Shown here: positions 1 to 10,438 of the stretch, piece by piece
Position numbering within the stretch: position 1 is the first letter of the stretch
How the letters are laid out: the number at the start of each line of letters is the position of its first letter
Source of the DNA: Myxococcus dinghuensis
GTDB taxonomy: Bacteria; Myxococcota; Myxococcia; Myxococcales; Myxococcaceae
Reading direction: 5' to 3'
Length of the DNA: 64,000 nt
Assembly (NCBI RefSeq): GCF_024198235.1
Contig: NZ_JAKCFB010000038.1
Location: 22,120-86,119, forward strand
Made by a program: the position numbers and the translations under genes
Notes under the pieces: model-generated
What the model was told of the DNA's origin: nothing
The model's input: the letters and a program-made list of their open reading frames with translations, nothing else
Database searches by the model: none

Positions 1-3000
1 CCTTGAGCGCGCCCTCGTAGCGGCGCGTCTGGACCAGCAGGTTGCCATAGCCCTCGAGCGCGGGCAGGTACGTCGCGTCCCGCTCGTAGGCCGTCTCGTA
101 GCAACTGAGCGCCTTGTCACGCCGGCCCAGCTTCTCCGCGACGTAGCCCAGGCGATAGAGCTGGCGGCACAGGTCCGCGGCCGTGGCGGAGTCCTTCTCC
201 ACCATGGCCTTCTCCGACAGCTTGCGCGTGACGATGTCGAGCATGCGCTCGGCGGACGGCCACTCCTCGTGGGCGATGTAGATGTCCGCCAGCGGCCGCG
301 CGGCCTCGATGCTGTCCGGGATGTGCTTGAGCGCCTCCTCCCAGTAGCCCGTCGCCGTGTCGCGGTCCTCGCGCGTCTCCGCGTGGTAGCGCGCCACGTC
401 GAGCAGCGCGCGCCCCTTGGCCGCCGGGTCCTCCGTCTGCTCCGCCTCCTGGCGCAGCGTCTGCTCGTAGCCGGTCCAGTCCTTCTCCTGCTCCTGGATG
501 CCCTTGAGGGCGCGGATGCTGGGCAGGTGGCCCACGTCGATGGCCAGGGCCTGCTGGTACGCGGAGCGGGCGCTGCCCGCGTCCATCAGCATGTCCTCGT
601 TGATCTTCCCGAGCCGGTAGAACAGCTCCACCGCGTCCTTCGTCTGCCCGGCGAGCTCCGCCTCCTTCTGGAGCATCTCCAGGGCGAAGGGCCAGTTGCC
701 GCTGCGCTCGTAGAGGTTGCCCAACGCGTGCAGCGCGGGCCGGCACGCGGGGTCCGCGGCGAGCGCGGCGTGGTAGCTGTTCACCGCCTTGTTGAGCGCC
801 TTGAGCTGCTGGTACTGGACGTTGCCGATGTCGACGTACAGCTCCGCCTGCTCCTGCGTGCTGGCAGCCAACGAGAGCTGACGCTCGTACGCGACGATGA
901 GGTCTTCCCAGCGCCCCTGGGCCCGCCGCAGCCGGATGAGCGACTTGATGGCCTGGACGTTCTGCGGGTCGATGGACAGCACGCCCTCGACGCACACGTC
1001 CGCGTTGGCCGGGTTCTGGTACTTGTCCTCCCAGATGGTGGCGCTGCGGAACAGGACGCGGACCTTCTCGCGCCAGTCCTCGCTCAGCTCCAGCATGCGC
1101 TCGTAGATGGCGAGCAGGTCGGCGGGCTGGTCCAGCTTGGTGTGCAGCCGCTCCAGCGCCTCGAGCGCCTCGCGGTTGACCGGATCCAGCTCCAGCGCCT
1201 GCCGGTAGGCCGCCACCGCGGACTCGTCGTCCCCGATGTCGCGCTCGTAGACGCCCGCGACCTCCACCTGGATGCGCGCGCGCTCCTCGGCCGTGTCCGC
1301 CAGGTCCCGCGTGCGCAGCAGGGTGATGGCCACGTCGCGCCACGCGCGCTGCCGCCGGTACAGCGCGGTGAGCACGCCGAGCGTCTCCACGTCCGGCTCC
1401 AGCTCGAGCGCGCGAAGGAGCGCGCCCGCGGACTCGACCGGGTCTTCCAGCTTCTCGTCCCAGACGCGGGCAATCTCACGGAGGATGCCCTTGCGCTGCT
1501 CGATGGAGCCGGCGGCCTCGAGCTTCTGCTCGAGGGCCACCACGTACTCGCGCTCGCGCCCGCGCCGCTGGAACACGGCGGCGAGGCCGTCCAGCGCCGT
1601 GGCGTTGGTCGGGTCGAACTCGAGGATCTTCCGGAACGCGCCCTCCGCGGCCTGCGGGTCATCCAGGCGCGTGTCGTGGATGCGCGCGAGCGTGACGTAG
1701 ATGCGCTCGGCCAGCGGGCCGCGCGGCAGGCTCTCCGCCACCTCCTCGTAGACGGCGGCCATCTCCTCGTGGCTGCCGGTCTCCACCGCCAGCCGCTCGA
1801 CCTCCTCGCGCAGCGTGTCGTCGGAGGCATCCAGTTGCAGCGCCCGGCACAGGGCCAGGAACGCCACGTCCTTCTGTCCCAGCCGCTCCTCCTGCACCCG
1901 GGCCAGCTCTCGCAGCGCGGCCAGCTTCTCCTCGTCCGTGACGAGGTGGGGCATGTACCGGTCCACCACGGTGGCGTAGGCGCGCCAGTCGTTGTGCGCC
2001 CGGTACAGCTCGCACGCGCGCTCGTACGCGGTGCGGTTGGCGGGGTCGAGCTCCAGCACCTTCTCCAGCGCGCCGGCGGACAGCTCCGGCTTGCCTCCCT
2101 GCCCCACCCACAGGTCCGCCACCATGAAGTACGTGGCGACGGCGTGCTCACGCTCCTCGGCGGCGAGGTGGACCTGCACCTTCAGCTCGAGCGCGCGGAC
2201 CGCGTCGTTCCACGCGCGCAGGGACACGAACAACAGGTGCACGCGCTCCAGTTCGGGCACCCGGTGCGGCTCCACCTCGAGCGCGCGGCGGGCGGCGTCC
2301 AGCGCCTCCTCGCGACGCCCCATGCCCGCGAGCACCTCCGCGAGCCGCAGGCGCAGCGCCTTCACGCCCTCGCTGCTCTCCTGGAGGGGGATGAGCCGGC
2401 GCAGCACGCCCACCAGCTCCTCGCGCTGCCCCGTCTCGTCGTAGAGCTCCCGCAGCGTGTCGAGCACCGCGCGGTTGCGCGCGTCCCGGTCCAGCGCCGC
2501 CTTGAAGTACGGGACCGCCGCCTCGGGCTGCTTGAGCAGCCGGTACACGACGCGCCCCAGGCGCTCGTTGAGCCGGATCACCTCGCGGGGGTCCAGCGTC
2601 ATCGCCAGCCGGCCCTCGAGGAGCTCGCGCAGGTCCTGCGGCCGATCCGCGCGCTCGTACAGCGACTCCAGCGCGGAGAAGGCCTGGTCGTTGCGCGCGT
2701 TCTTCGCCAGCAGCTCGCGATACAGCTCGATGGAGCGCGACAGGTCCGACAGGCCCTCGGCGGAGACCTGGGCCATCTTCGCCAGCACGCGGTCCCGCTC
2801 CGGGCCCGCCACCTTCTCCGACTGGAGCGTGAGGATGGCGTAGAGCTTCTCCGAAGCCCCCGCGGACTCGTAGATGCCCTCCAGCAGACGCGCGGAGGCG
2901 AGGTGCCCTGGCTCCAGCTTCAGGATGGCCTCGTAGGCCCCCGCCGCGCGGTCCGGACTGTCGAGGCGCTCCTGGTAGAGCTGGCCCACGCGGAACAGGT

Positions 3001-6000
3001 AGCCGATGCGCTCGGCGTTCTCCGTCGCCGTCGAGACGAGCGCCTCCAGGATGCTCGCCAGCTCCGGCCACGCCTGGAGCTCCAGGTAGAGGCGATCCAA
3101 CGCCACCAGCGCCTTGTCCTGCACCGCCGCGTGCAGCGTGCGGGCGCGCTCGTAGTAGGTGACGGCGCGGTCGGCGTCGCGCAGCTTCGACTCCAGCATC
3201 TGCCCCAGCTTCAGGCAGACCTGCGCCGCGTCCGCGGCCTCGGCCACGCGCGGCAGGGCCTCCTCGTAGGCCACCACCAGCTCGTCGTAGCTGCCGGACG
3301 CATCCGTCGCGTTCTCCAGCCGACGGCGCACCTCGCCGTCGTTGGGGTCCTCCTTGAACGCGCGGAACAGCGCGAGGAACGCCAGCTCGGCCTCGCCCTG
3401 CGCCTCGCGCAGCGTGGCCAGCTCGCCCAACAACGCCTTGCGCTCGAACGCGTCCGAGGAGACGCCCACGCGCGTCTCGATGACCTGGGCCAGCCGCGCC
3501 ACGTCTCCGCTGGCGCGGAAGGCCCGCAGCAGCGTCTCCACCGCGAGCAGGTTCTGCGGCTCGCGCGCCACCAACCCCTCCATCCGGCCCACCGCGCCCG
3601 GATGGTTGGGCTGCACCGACAGCACCTCGCCGTACAGCGCCAGTGCGCCCGTCTTGTCCAACAGGCGCGTCTCACGCACCTGCGCCAGCCGGAACTTCAG
3701 CTCCAGGCCCGCCTCGGGCGGCATCAGCGCGATGCGGCGGGACAACACGTCCGCCAGCTCCGGCCAACGCTCCTGCTTCTGGCAGAGCCCCTCCATGCGC
3801 TCCAGCGCCGCCACGTCGTCGGGCTTGAGCTCCAGCAGCCGGCGGAACGTCGCCAGCGCGCCCAGCGCGTCCTTGAGCTGCTCCTCCTGGAGCACGCCAA
3901 TCTGGAGGAGCACCGCCGCGCGACGCGCCGGGTCCTCCGCCACCGCGAGCTGCCGGCGCAGGACCTCCAGCAGCTCCGTGGGCTTGCCCTGGGAGGCCAC
4001 CAACCGGACGGTCCCGTCCAGCGCCTCCGTGTCCGTGGGGCGCAGCTCCAGCACGCGCTTCCAGGACGCCAGCGCCTCGGCCGGTTCACCCAGGTCCGTC
4101 TGAAGCCGCGCCAGGGCGCGGTACAGCTCGGCCCGGGAGGTGTCGCCCGCCTTGGGGGCGACCTCGGCGATGATGGCGCCCAGCTCTTCCGGAGCCTCGG
4201 CCTTGTCCACCAGGGACACGCACAGCTCCAGCGAGCGGAGGTCGTCCGGCAGCTCGCGCAGGGCGCGGGTCGCCGCGAGGAAGCCCATCTCCGCGTTCTC
4301 GAGCGGCCCGGCGTACATCTCCGCGATGCGACGCAGCAGCGCGACGCGCTCCTGCGGCACCGCCTCCGCCGACACGCGCGACTCCAGCATCTCCACCTGC
4401 TTCAGGTGGTTGCCCACGGAGACGAACACCGGCTCCAGGGCGCTGGCCGCCGCGCCGCGCAGCGGGCTCTCCGAGCGCGCCATCTCCTCCAGCGCGCCCA
4501 CCGCGCCGGCGTGCCCCGCCCGGCGCCCCAGCACCTCCTGGTACAGCTCCAGCGCGCCGCGCGGGTCGTCGAGCCGCGAGAACCGCAGCCGGCCCAGGCG
4601 CACGCGCAGGTCGGACGCCTCTTCCTGGGCGCCCCGCGCGTCCGCGAGCTGGATCTCCCGCTCGATGTGCTGCGCCAACTCCGCCCAGCGCTCCATGTCC
4701 GCGAGCACGCGCCCGAGCAGCTTGAGCGCGTTCGTGTTCTCCGGCCTCAGGCCGAGAATCTCGCGGTACGCCTGCGCCGCCAGCGCCTTGTCCGCCAGCG
4801 TCTCCTCGGCCAGGTGCGCCAGCTCGAACAGCAGGTTCACCTGGGACGCGCTGTTCGGCTCCGCGGCCACCTGCCGGCGCATCACCAGCGCCAGCTCGCG
4901 GTGCGCCCCCGTCCGTCGGTGGACGCGGGCGATGGACTCCAGCACCACCTTGTTCTTCGGATCCCTCCGGCTGACCTCCTCCAGCGCGCGCACCGCGAGG
5001 TCGTAGCGCTTGAGGCGGTTGTCGTAGATGGCCGCGAGCCGGCGCCACAGGTCGCCCGCCAGGGGCTCCTGCGTGTCACGCTCGAGCTGGTCCTCGTACG
5101 CGCCCGCCACCTCCTCGAAGGAGCCCGAGTCGGCCGCGAGCCGCTCCAGCTCGTCGCGCACGGACACTTCCTGGGGGAACTCGTTGAAGGCCCGCAGGCG
5201 CGCGACGAAGGCCAGCGACGTCTGGCCCAGGGCCTCGCGCAGGGTGGCGATCTCCTGGATGTGCTCCAGCCGCCGCTCGGGCGCGACGCCCGGCAACAGC
5301 ACATCCAGCACCTCCACCAGCTTCCGCGTGTCGTTGAGCCCGCGGTACACGGGCTCGAGCAGCCGCGCAGACTCCACGCGCGGGCCGTCGTGCGCCATCA
5401 ACCGCTCGAGCCCCGCGACCACCTGGCCGTCCCCGGGCGCCAGCTCCAGCAGGCGGCGGTACACCGGCAGCGCCTCCGCCGGGCCCACTTCCTTCTCCAG
5501 CAACTGCGCCCGCTTGAGCAGCCAGCCGCGGCGCGTGCCCTCGTCCGTGGCGGCCTCCGCGAGCTGCTCCAGAACGTCCGCCTGCTCCACGAAGCGCCGT
5601 GCCTTCGCATACAGCCGCTCCAGCGCCAGCAGGCCCTCCGGTACGCGCCGCAAGGCCAGGGCCGAGCGGTACGTCTCCACCGCCTTCGCGTCCTCGCCCG
5701 CGTTCGCGTACGCCTCGCCCGCCTTGAGCAACAGGCCGACCCGCTCCTCGGGGTCCTGGGAGAGCTGCGCCTGGCGCGTGTAGACCTCGGAGAGGCTCTT
5801 GGCGTTCTGCCCCTTCTCGTACAGCCGTGAGAGGGCCTCCAGCGCCTGCCGGTCCTGCGGCGCGTCCGCCAGCAGGTTCTTCCAGAGGCGCGCGGCCTCC
5901 TCCGGCTGGTTCAGCGACTCGCGCAGCTCCGCGGAGCGCCGCAGCAGATCCAGCGCCGCGGGGTCCCCGGAGGGCAGCTCCGTCGCCGCCGTCTCGTAGA

Positions 6001-9000
6001 TCTCCGCGAGCACCTCGTGGGAGCCCGTCTCCCGCGCCAGCCGCTCCAGGTCCGCGCGGACGCCGTCACGATCCCACCCCTGCGCGAACGACTTCACCGC
6101 GGACATGAAGGCCAGCGACGGCTGGCGCATGTCGCGCTCGTAGATGCGGCGGATCTCCCCCGACAGGAGGATCTTCTCCACGGACAGCGCCGACTCCATC
6201 CGCGCCTCGCGCAGCGCCACGCGGCGGGCATGGTCCCCCACCTGCACCAGCACCGGGTCCAGCACCTCCAGCGCGGCGCCACTGGCGGGCACCGCCGCCT
6301 TCACCCACGCCTCGAGCGCGGCCCGGGCCCCGGGGTGTCCGGAGTCCTCGGCGAGGATGCGCTTGTACAGCGACAGCGCCGCGTTCGGGTCGTCCAGCAC
6401 CGTGCGCTGCAGCTCCGCCAGGCGGAAGGACACCTCACGCCCCTGCGGGCTCTGCCCCTCCTGCGTCCGCCGCAGCGCGAGCGTCCACGCCAGGTCCTGG
6501 TGGCGCTCCAGCTCCGTGTAGAGGCGGTCCAGCGTCGCCGCCGCCTCGCGGTTCCCCGCGTCGCGCTCGGCGAGGATGCGCCACGCGCTGGCGGCGCTCT
6601 CCGGGTCCGACAGCCGCGTCTCGTGCAGCAGGGCCGCCTCGCGCAGGAACGCCGACTGCTCGGCCGGCTCCGGCGACGCCGCGGCCAGCTTCTCCAGCAC
6701 CTCGGCGAGCGCCGCCCACTCCTCGCCCGCGCGGTGCAGGCGCTGCAAGGCCCGCAGGCTGTCGAGGTTGCCCGGCTCCAACGCCAGCAACGAGCGCAGG
6801 GCCTTCACCGCCCCGGCCTTGTCGTCGAGCTTCTTCTCCTGCACCTCCGCCAGCTCGCGCAGCAGCGCCGCGCGCGCGGGGCCCACCTCGCCCTCCTCCG
6901 CCAGCTCGCCGATGATCTCCGCGTAGCTGTCGACCGCGTCCGCGTCCTCCGCCGCCTGCCGCGCCGTGGAGCGCAGGCCCGCGTCGCCCGGGGCCAACCG
7001 CAGGGCGCGCGCCAGCGCCGCGAAGGCCAGCTCCGGCTGACGCAGGTGCGCCAGGTGGACCTGCGCCGCCTGCCGCAACACCTGCACGCGCGCCCCGTCG
7101 TCCTTCGCCACCTCCGCCAGCACGTCCAGCGTGGCCACCAGCTTGCGGTGGTCCTTGGTCCGCTCGAGCGCGGGGACCAGCACGCGCGCCGCCGCCTCTC
7201 GCGACGGGCCCGAGGCGAGCATCGCCTCCAGCGCGGCGATCGCATCCGGGTCGGACGGACGCTGCAAGAGGATGTCCGCGTAGCTGCGCACCGCCTCCGC
7301 GCCACCATCCTGCAAGCCCTGCAACAACTGCGCGCGGCGCAGCTTCAGGCGAGACGCCTTGTCCGTCTCACCCGCGGACTCCGCGAGGCCGATCATCCGC
7401 GCCAGCGTGTCGCCCAGCTCCCGCGTGCGCCCGGCCTTCTCGTACAGGTCCGCCAGGCGAGGCAGGTGCCGCCCCTCCTCCGCTCCGTGCGACAGCGCGG
7501 ACTGCAGCGCGTCCGCCGCCTGGTCGATGCGGCCCAGCTCCGTGTTCAGGTCCACCAGTTGGAGCAGCAGCTCCAGCCGCTCCGCGCCGCGCGCGCCCTG
7601 GATGCGCTTGCGCAGCAGCCCTTCCGCGTCCGCCGCGCGCCCCGCGCGCCCGTACAACCGCACCAGCCGCTGGAGCACCGCGTTCGACTCCGGCGCGCGC
7701 CCCACCGCCACCTCGAGCGCGGCGATGGCGTCCGCCACCAGCCCGCCCTCCTCCGCCAGCCCCGCCGCCTCGACGAGCAGCGGCACCGCCAGCCCCGGGT
7801 CCTCCGACTCCGTGGCGAGCGTACGCAGCACGCGCCCGAGCTCCGCGTGGGCGGAGAGGTCCCGCGCCAGGCGCAGCGCCTCGGCCCGCGCCGCCTCGTC
7901 CTTCGGGTCCTCGCGGAGCACGCGCACGCGGGTGTCGAAGGCCGCGCGGCTGTCCGCCAGTTGCTTCTCGTGGATGCCGGCCAGCACCCCGAAGAGGCGC
8001 TTGCGCGCCGCCAGGTCCGTCGTCGCCTCCAACTGCTGCTGGAGCGCCGACACCTGACGCTGGTGGTCACCCGCGCGGCCATAGTGCGCGGCCAGCGCCT
8101 CGGCCACCTCCACCGTGCGCACGCCGGCCGTCGCCAGCCGCTCCAGGCCGCCCACCACCACGCCCGTGGAGACGTTCTCCGACAGGAGCCCCAGGAAGAG
8201 GTCCGCCGCGTCCTGCTGCCGCCCGAGCCGCTCCGCGTACAGCTTCGCCTGGCGCGCGGTCCACTCGTTGCGCTCCAACTGCGACTCGGCGAGCCCGGCG
8301 AGCCGCCCGGCCAGCGCCGCCGCCTCGTCGAAGCGAGACAGCGCCACGCACAGGGCCTGCAACCGCTGCACGGCCGACAACTCCTCCGGCGCCAACTGCA
8401 CCCACTCGCGCACGAGGGGCTCCAGCTCCTCGGGCGCCGCGCCCGCGGCCTCGCGCCGCGTCACCTCCGCCTCGAGCTTCGCCTTCGGGTCGTCCGCGAG
8501 CGCGGCCGCCGCCTGCAGCGACTTCACCGCCTCCGCCGCGACGGCATCCCCCGGCACGCGCGCCAGCACCTCGCGCCACGCGGCCTCCGCGCGCACGGGG
8601 TCCGCCAGCGGCCCCTGGAGGAGTTGGGCGAGCTGCCGCCACAGCGTCGCCGCGACCTCGGCCACGGGCGCCGCCTGCGCCGCGCGCTGGAGCGCCAGGG
8701 CGAGCGCGGGCTGCGCCTGCGCCTTCTCCGCGTGCTCCACCACCGAGCCGAGCAGCAGCGGCCGCGCGGGGTCCAGCTCCAGCGCCCGCGACAGCACCTC
8801 GAAGGCGCCGCGCGCGTCCTCCTTCTCCTCGAACATCAGCGCGAGCGCCTCACAGAAGGCCACCCGCTCCGCGCGCGGACGCGGCGCCAGGAGCGCCAGG
8901 TCCAGCAGCGGAATCACCGCCTCCAGCTCTTCGTCCTCGGCCAGCAGCCGCGCCAGTTGGAACGCCGCCAGCGCGTGCGCGGGGTCCAGCTTGAGCGCGG

Positions 9001-10309
9001 CCTCCAGGTGCGTGCGCGCCGAGGCCCCGTCCTTCAACTGCGACAGGCACAGCTCCGCCAGACGCAGGTGCATGGAGGCCTGGGCCGCCTTGTCCTTCAC
9101 CGTGGCGAGGTAGCGCGCCAGCACCGCCACCGCGTCCTGCGCGCGCCCGCCCTCCAACAGCAGCTCCGCCGTCAGGCTCGCCGCGTCCGCGCGCGCGGCA
9201 TCCGCCGCCACGGCCTTCTCGAAGGCCGCGAGCGCGCCGGGCGCGTCGTTCAGCCGCCCCAGCCGCAGCGTGCCCACGCGCAGCCAGAGGTCCACCTGCG
9301 CGGAGCGGTCCTTCACCTCGCCCGCCATCGCTTCGATCTGCTCGATGGCCGGCGCGAACTCCCCGCCCGCGCGCGCCGCCAGCTTCTCGATGAGCGACAG
9401 GCCCTCGGGCATGCCCGGCCACAGGAGGAAGCAGCGGTCCAACGCCTCCTTCACCTTTCCGGCCGAGCCCGGGTCGTACCAGGCGAACAGCTTCGCCACG
9501 AGCAGCGACAGGCGCGCCGCGCTCTTCCGGTCGCGCTCCTCCAACGACATGCTGCGCAGCATCCGCACGCGGTCGCGCCACGTCTGCTCGAAGCGCTGCA
9601 GCGCGCGCCCGGCCTTCTCCACCCGCGCGCTCTGGGGGTCCAGCCCCCGGGCCACGTCGAGCACCCGCTGCGCCAGCTCGTGCTCGGTGGGGTCGTCCAC
9701 CAGCCGCTCCGCCAGCGCCGCGTACTCCTCCGCCATGCCCGCGTCGCCCAGCGCCGCGCGCTCCCGCTCCAACGCCTCGAATGCGGGCTGGAAGCGCTCC
9801 TCGGACAGCAGCAACTGGCGCACGCGCCGGAAGGTGCCGCGCTCCACCTTGGCGCGCGCCGCGCGCTGCAGGCACAGCACCGCGCGATCCCTCCGGAAGA
9901 GCTTCTGCTCGTACAGGTCCGCGGCCTTCAGGTAGTGGCCCGCGCTCTCCTCGCCCTGCGTGGCGCTGCCCAGCCGCTCCAGCACGTCCGCCAGCGCGGC
10001 CGAGTCCTGTCGCGTCTCGTGCAGCCGCTTGAGTCCCCGCAACGCCGGCAGCGGCTCGTGCGCCACCAGCAGCGCGCGCTTGAGCAGCTCCTCCGCGCGG
10101 GGCGCGTTGCGCTGACGCTCGTGGGCCAGCTCCGCGGCGCGGCACAGCAGGCGGACCGCCTCGTCGGAGACGACGTCGCGCGCGCGCCCCTCGTAGAGGC
10201 GGATCAGCTCTTCCACACGGCCGGCCTTCTCCAGGGCGGCTTCGGCTTCGGCGAAGCTCCGGTCATCGGACACGCGCAGCGTGGGTCGCGGGGACGTGGG
10301 CTGTTGCAT
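1..10309 (-). CDS. gltI: giant TPR-repeat protein, GltI (AgmK) type, 3' end outside window
   Basis: About 3,436 codons are visible and no stop occurs before the window edge, so the C-terminus is missing. The start is the ATG at 10309 (MQQPTSPRPTLRV). The protein has no signal peptide or membrane segment and is built almost wholly from degenerate 34-residue TPR helices, recognisable by recurring patterns such as ALELDP, LYE and LADVLERL. Such proteins are scaffolds for protein-protein contacts in the cytoplasm. It is the last visible gene of the glt run, and in M. xanthus a giant cytoplasmic TPR protein (GltI, as I recall the same as AgmK) lies at this place, with gltJ beyond it. I therefore infer it is the cytoplasmic scaffold of the gliding machinery. 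A terminator and its own promoter precede it. The family call is firm; the symbol rests on synteny. Confidence 0.85.
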   Translation of the reverse strand, partial: MQQPTSPRPTLRVSDDRSFAEAEAALEKAGRVEELIRLYEGRARDVVSDEAVRLLCRAAELAHERQRNAPRAEELLKRALLVAHEPLPALRGLKRLHETRQDSAALADVLERLGSATQGEESAGHYLKAADLYEQKLFRRDRAVLCLQRAARAKVERGTFRRVRQLLLSEERFQPAFEALERERAALGDAGMAEEYAALAERLVDDPTEHELAQRVLDVARGLDPQSARVEKAGRALQRFEQTWRDRVRMLRSMSLEERDRKSAARLSLLVAKLFAWYDPGSAGKVKEALDRCFLLWPGMPEGLSLIEKLAARAGGEFAPAIEQIEAMAGEVKDRSAQVDLWLRVGTLRLGRLNDAPGALAAFEKAVAADAARADAASLTAELLLEGGRAQDAVAVLARYLATVKDKAAQASMHLRLAELCLSQLKDGASARTHLEAALKLDPAHALAAFQLARLLAEDEELEAVIPLLDLALLAPRPRAERVAFCEALALMFEEKEDARGAFEVLSRALELDPARPLLLGSVVEHAEKAQAQPALALALQRAAQAAPVAEVAATLWRQLAQLLQGPLADPVRAEAAWREVLARVPGDAVAAEAVKSLQAAAALADDPKAKLEAEVTRREAAGAAPEELEPLVREWVQLAPEELSAVQRLQALCVALSRFDEAAALAGRLAGLAESQLERNEWTARQAKLYAERLGRQQDAADLFLGLLSENVSTGVVVGGLERLATAGVRTVEVAEALAAHYGRAGDHQRQVSALQQQLEATTDLAARKRLFGVLAGIHEKQLADSRAAFDTRVRVLREDPKDEAARAEALRLARDLSAHAELGRVLRTLATESEDPGLAVPLLVEAAGLAEEGGLVADAIAALEVAVGRAPESNAVLQRLVRLYGRAGRAADAEGLLRKRIQGARGAERLELLLQLVDLNTELGRIDQAADALQSALSHGAEEGRHLPRLADLYEKAGRTRELGDTLARMIGLAESAGETDKASRLKLRRAQLLQGLQDGGAEAVRSYADILLQRPSDPDAIAALEAMLASGPSREAAARVLVPALERTKDHRKLVATLDVLAEVAKDDGARVQVLRQAAQVHLAHLRQPELAFAALARALRLAPGDAGLRSTARQAAEDADAVDSYAEIIGELAEEGEVGPARAALLRELAEVQEKKLDDKAGAVKALRSLLALEPGNLDSLRALQRLHRAGEEWAALAEVLEKLAAASPEPAEQSAFLREAALLHETRLSDPESAASAWRILAERDAGNREAAATLDRLYTELERHQDLAWTLALRRTQEGQSPQGREVSFRLAELQRTVLDDPNAALSLYKRILAEDSGHPGARAALEAWVKAAVPASGAALEVLDPVLVQVGDHARRVALREARMESALSVEKILLSGEIRRIYERDMRQPSLAFMSAVKSFAQGWDRDGVRADLERLARETGSHEVLAEIYETAATELPSGDPAALDLLRRSAELRESLNQPEEAARLWKNLLADAPQDRQALEALSRLYEKGQNAKSLSEVYTRQAQLSQDPEERVGLLLKAGEAYANAGEDAKAVETYRSALALRRVPEGLLALERLYAKARRFVEQADVLEQLAEAATDEGTRRGWLLKRAQLLEKEVGPAEALPVYRRLLELAPGDGQVVAGLERLMAHDGPRVESARLLEPVYRGLNDTRKLVEVLDVLLPGVAPERRLEHIQEIATLREALGQTSLAFVARLRAFNEFPQEVSVRDELERLAADSGSFEEVAGAYEDQLERDTQEPLAGDLWRRLAAIYDNRLKRYDLAVRALEEVSRRDPKNKVVLESIARVHRRTGAHRELALVMRRQVAAEPNSASQVNLLFELAHLAEETLADKALAAQAYREILGLRPENTNALKLLGRVLADMERWAELAQHIEREIQLADARGAQEEASDLRVRLGRLRFSRLDDPRGALELYQEVLGRRAGHAGAVGALEEMARSESPLRGAAASALEPVFVSVGNHLKQVEMLESRVSAEAVPQERVALLRRIAEMYAGPLENAEMGFLAATRALRELPDDLRSLELCVSLVDKAEAPEELGAIIAEVAPKAGDTSRAELYRALARLQTDLGEPAEALASWKRVLELRPTDTEALDGTVRLVASQGKPTELLEVLRRQLAVAEDPARRAAVLLQIGVLQEEQLKDALGALATFRRLLELKPDDVAALERMEGLCQKQERWPELADVLSRRIALMPPEAGLELKFRLAQVRETRLLDKTGALALYGEVLSVQPNHPGAVGRMEGLVAREPQNLLAVETLLRAFRASGDVARLAQVIETRVGVSSDAFERKALLGELATLREAQGEAELAFLALFRAFKEDPNDGEVRRRLENATDASGSYDELVVAYEEALPRVAEAADAAQVCLKLGQMLESKLRDADRAVTYYERARTLHAAVQDKALVALDRLYLELQAWPELASILEALVSTATENAERIGYLFRVGQLYQERLDSPDRAAGAYEAILKLEPGHLASARLLEGIYESAGASEKLYAILTLQSEKVAGPERDRVLAKMAQVSAEGLSDLSRSIELYRELLAKNARNDQAFSALESLYERADRPQDLRELLEGRLAMTLDPREVIRLNERLGRVVYRLLKQPEAAVPYFKAALDRDARNRAVLDTLRELYDETGQREELVGVLRRLIPLQESSEGVKALRLRLAEVLAGMGRREEALDAARRALEVEPHRVPELERVHLLFVSLRAWNDAVRALELKVQVHLAAEEREHAVATYFMVADLWVGQGGKPELSAGALEKVLELDPANRTAYERACELYRAHNDWRAYATVVDRYMPHLVTDEEKLAALRELARVQEERLGQKDVAFLALCRALQLDASDDTLREEVERLAVETGSHEEMAAVYEEVAESLPRGPLAERIYVTLARIHDTRLDDPQAAEGAFRKILEFDPTNATALDGLAAVFQRRGREREYVVALEQKLEAAGSIEQRKGILREIARVWDEKLEDPVESAGALLRALELEPDVETLGVLTALYRRQRAWRDVAITLLRTRDLADTAEERARIQVEVAGVYERDIGDDESAVAAYRQALELDPVNREALEALERLHTKLDQPADLLAIYERMLELSEDWREKVRVLFRSATIWEDKYQNPANADVCVEGVLSIDPQNVQAIKSLIRLRRAQGRWEDLIVAYERQLSLAASTQEQAELYVDIGNVQYQQLKALNKAVNSYHAALAADPACRPALHALGNLYERSGNWPFALEMLQKEAELAGQTKDAVELFYRLGKINEDMLMDAGSARSAYQQALAIDVGHLPSIRALKGIQEQEKDWTGYEQTLRQEAEQTEDPAAKGRALLDVARYHAETREDRDTATGYWEEALKHIPDSIEAARPLADIYIAHEEWPSAERMLDIVTRKLSEKAMVEKDSATAADLCRQLYRLGYVAEKLGRRDKALSCYETAYERDATYLPALEGYGNLLVQTRRYEGALK

Positions 10310-10365
10310 GGGGAGGGCGGGCCTCGGGGGGTCAAAAGGAACGACGCGGGGGCGCCAGCCGCCGG

Positions 10366-10395
10366 ACTCTACCGGCCGCGAGCGCCCCCGATCAA
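10366..10395 (-). promoter_or_regulatory. candidate promoter of gltI
   Basis: Reading the minus strand, TTGATC (10395-10390) and TAGAGT (10371-10366) are separated by 18 bp. Transcription would begin near 10359, about 50 nt upstream of the gltI ATG. The elements lie inside a long inverted repeat (CGGGGGCGC at 10347-10355 with GCGCCCCCG at 10382-10390; nested GCCGG/CCGGC), so DNA or RNA structure may affect expression. No transcript data are available. Confidence 0.45.
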
Positions 10396-10405
10396 TCGTG
10401 CAAAA

Positions 10406-10421
10406 CCCGCCAAACGGCGGG
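10406..10421 (-). terminator. intrinsic terminator between the RGG/TPR gene and gltI
   Basis: On the minus strand CCCGCC-GTTT-GGCGGG forms a perfect 6-bp GC stem with a 4-nt loop and is followed at once by TTTT. It starts 17 nt after the stop codon of the upstream gene. This is the best U-tailed hairpin in the window and suggests that readthrough into gltI is limited or regulated. Confidence 0.6.
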
Positions 10422-10438
10422 AATCATTGGCCTTCTTG

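Noticed and set aside
269..5830. 1,853-residue plus-strand ORF, and a 3,077-residue one at 6017-15250
   Set aside because: They lie antisense to the TPR/glt genes. Their composition (long runs of Arg, Leu, His, Gln) is what GC-biased codons of the real genes give on the other strand; no domains or ribosome sites.
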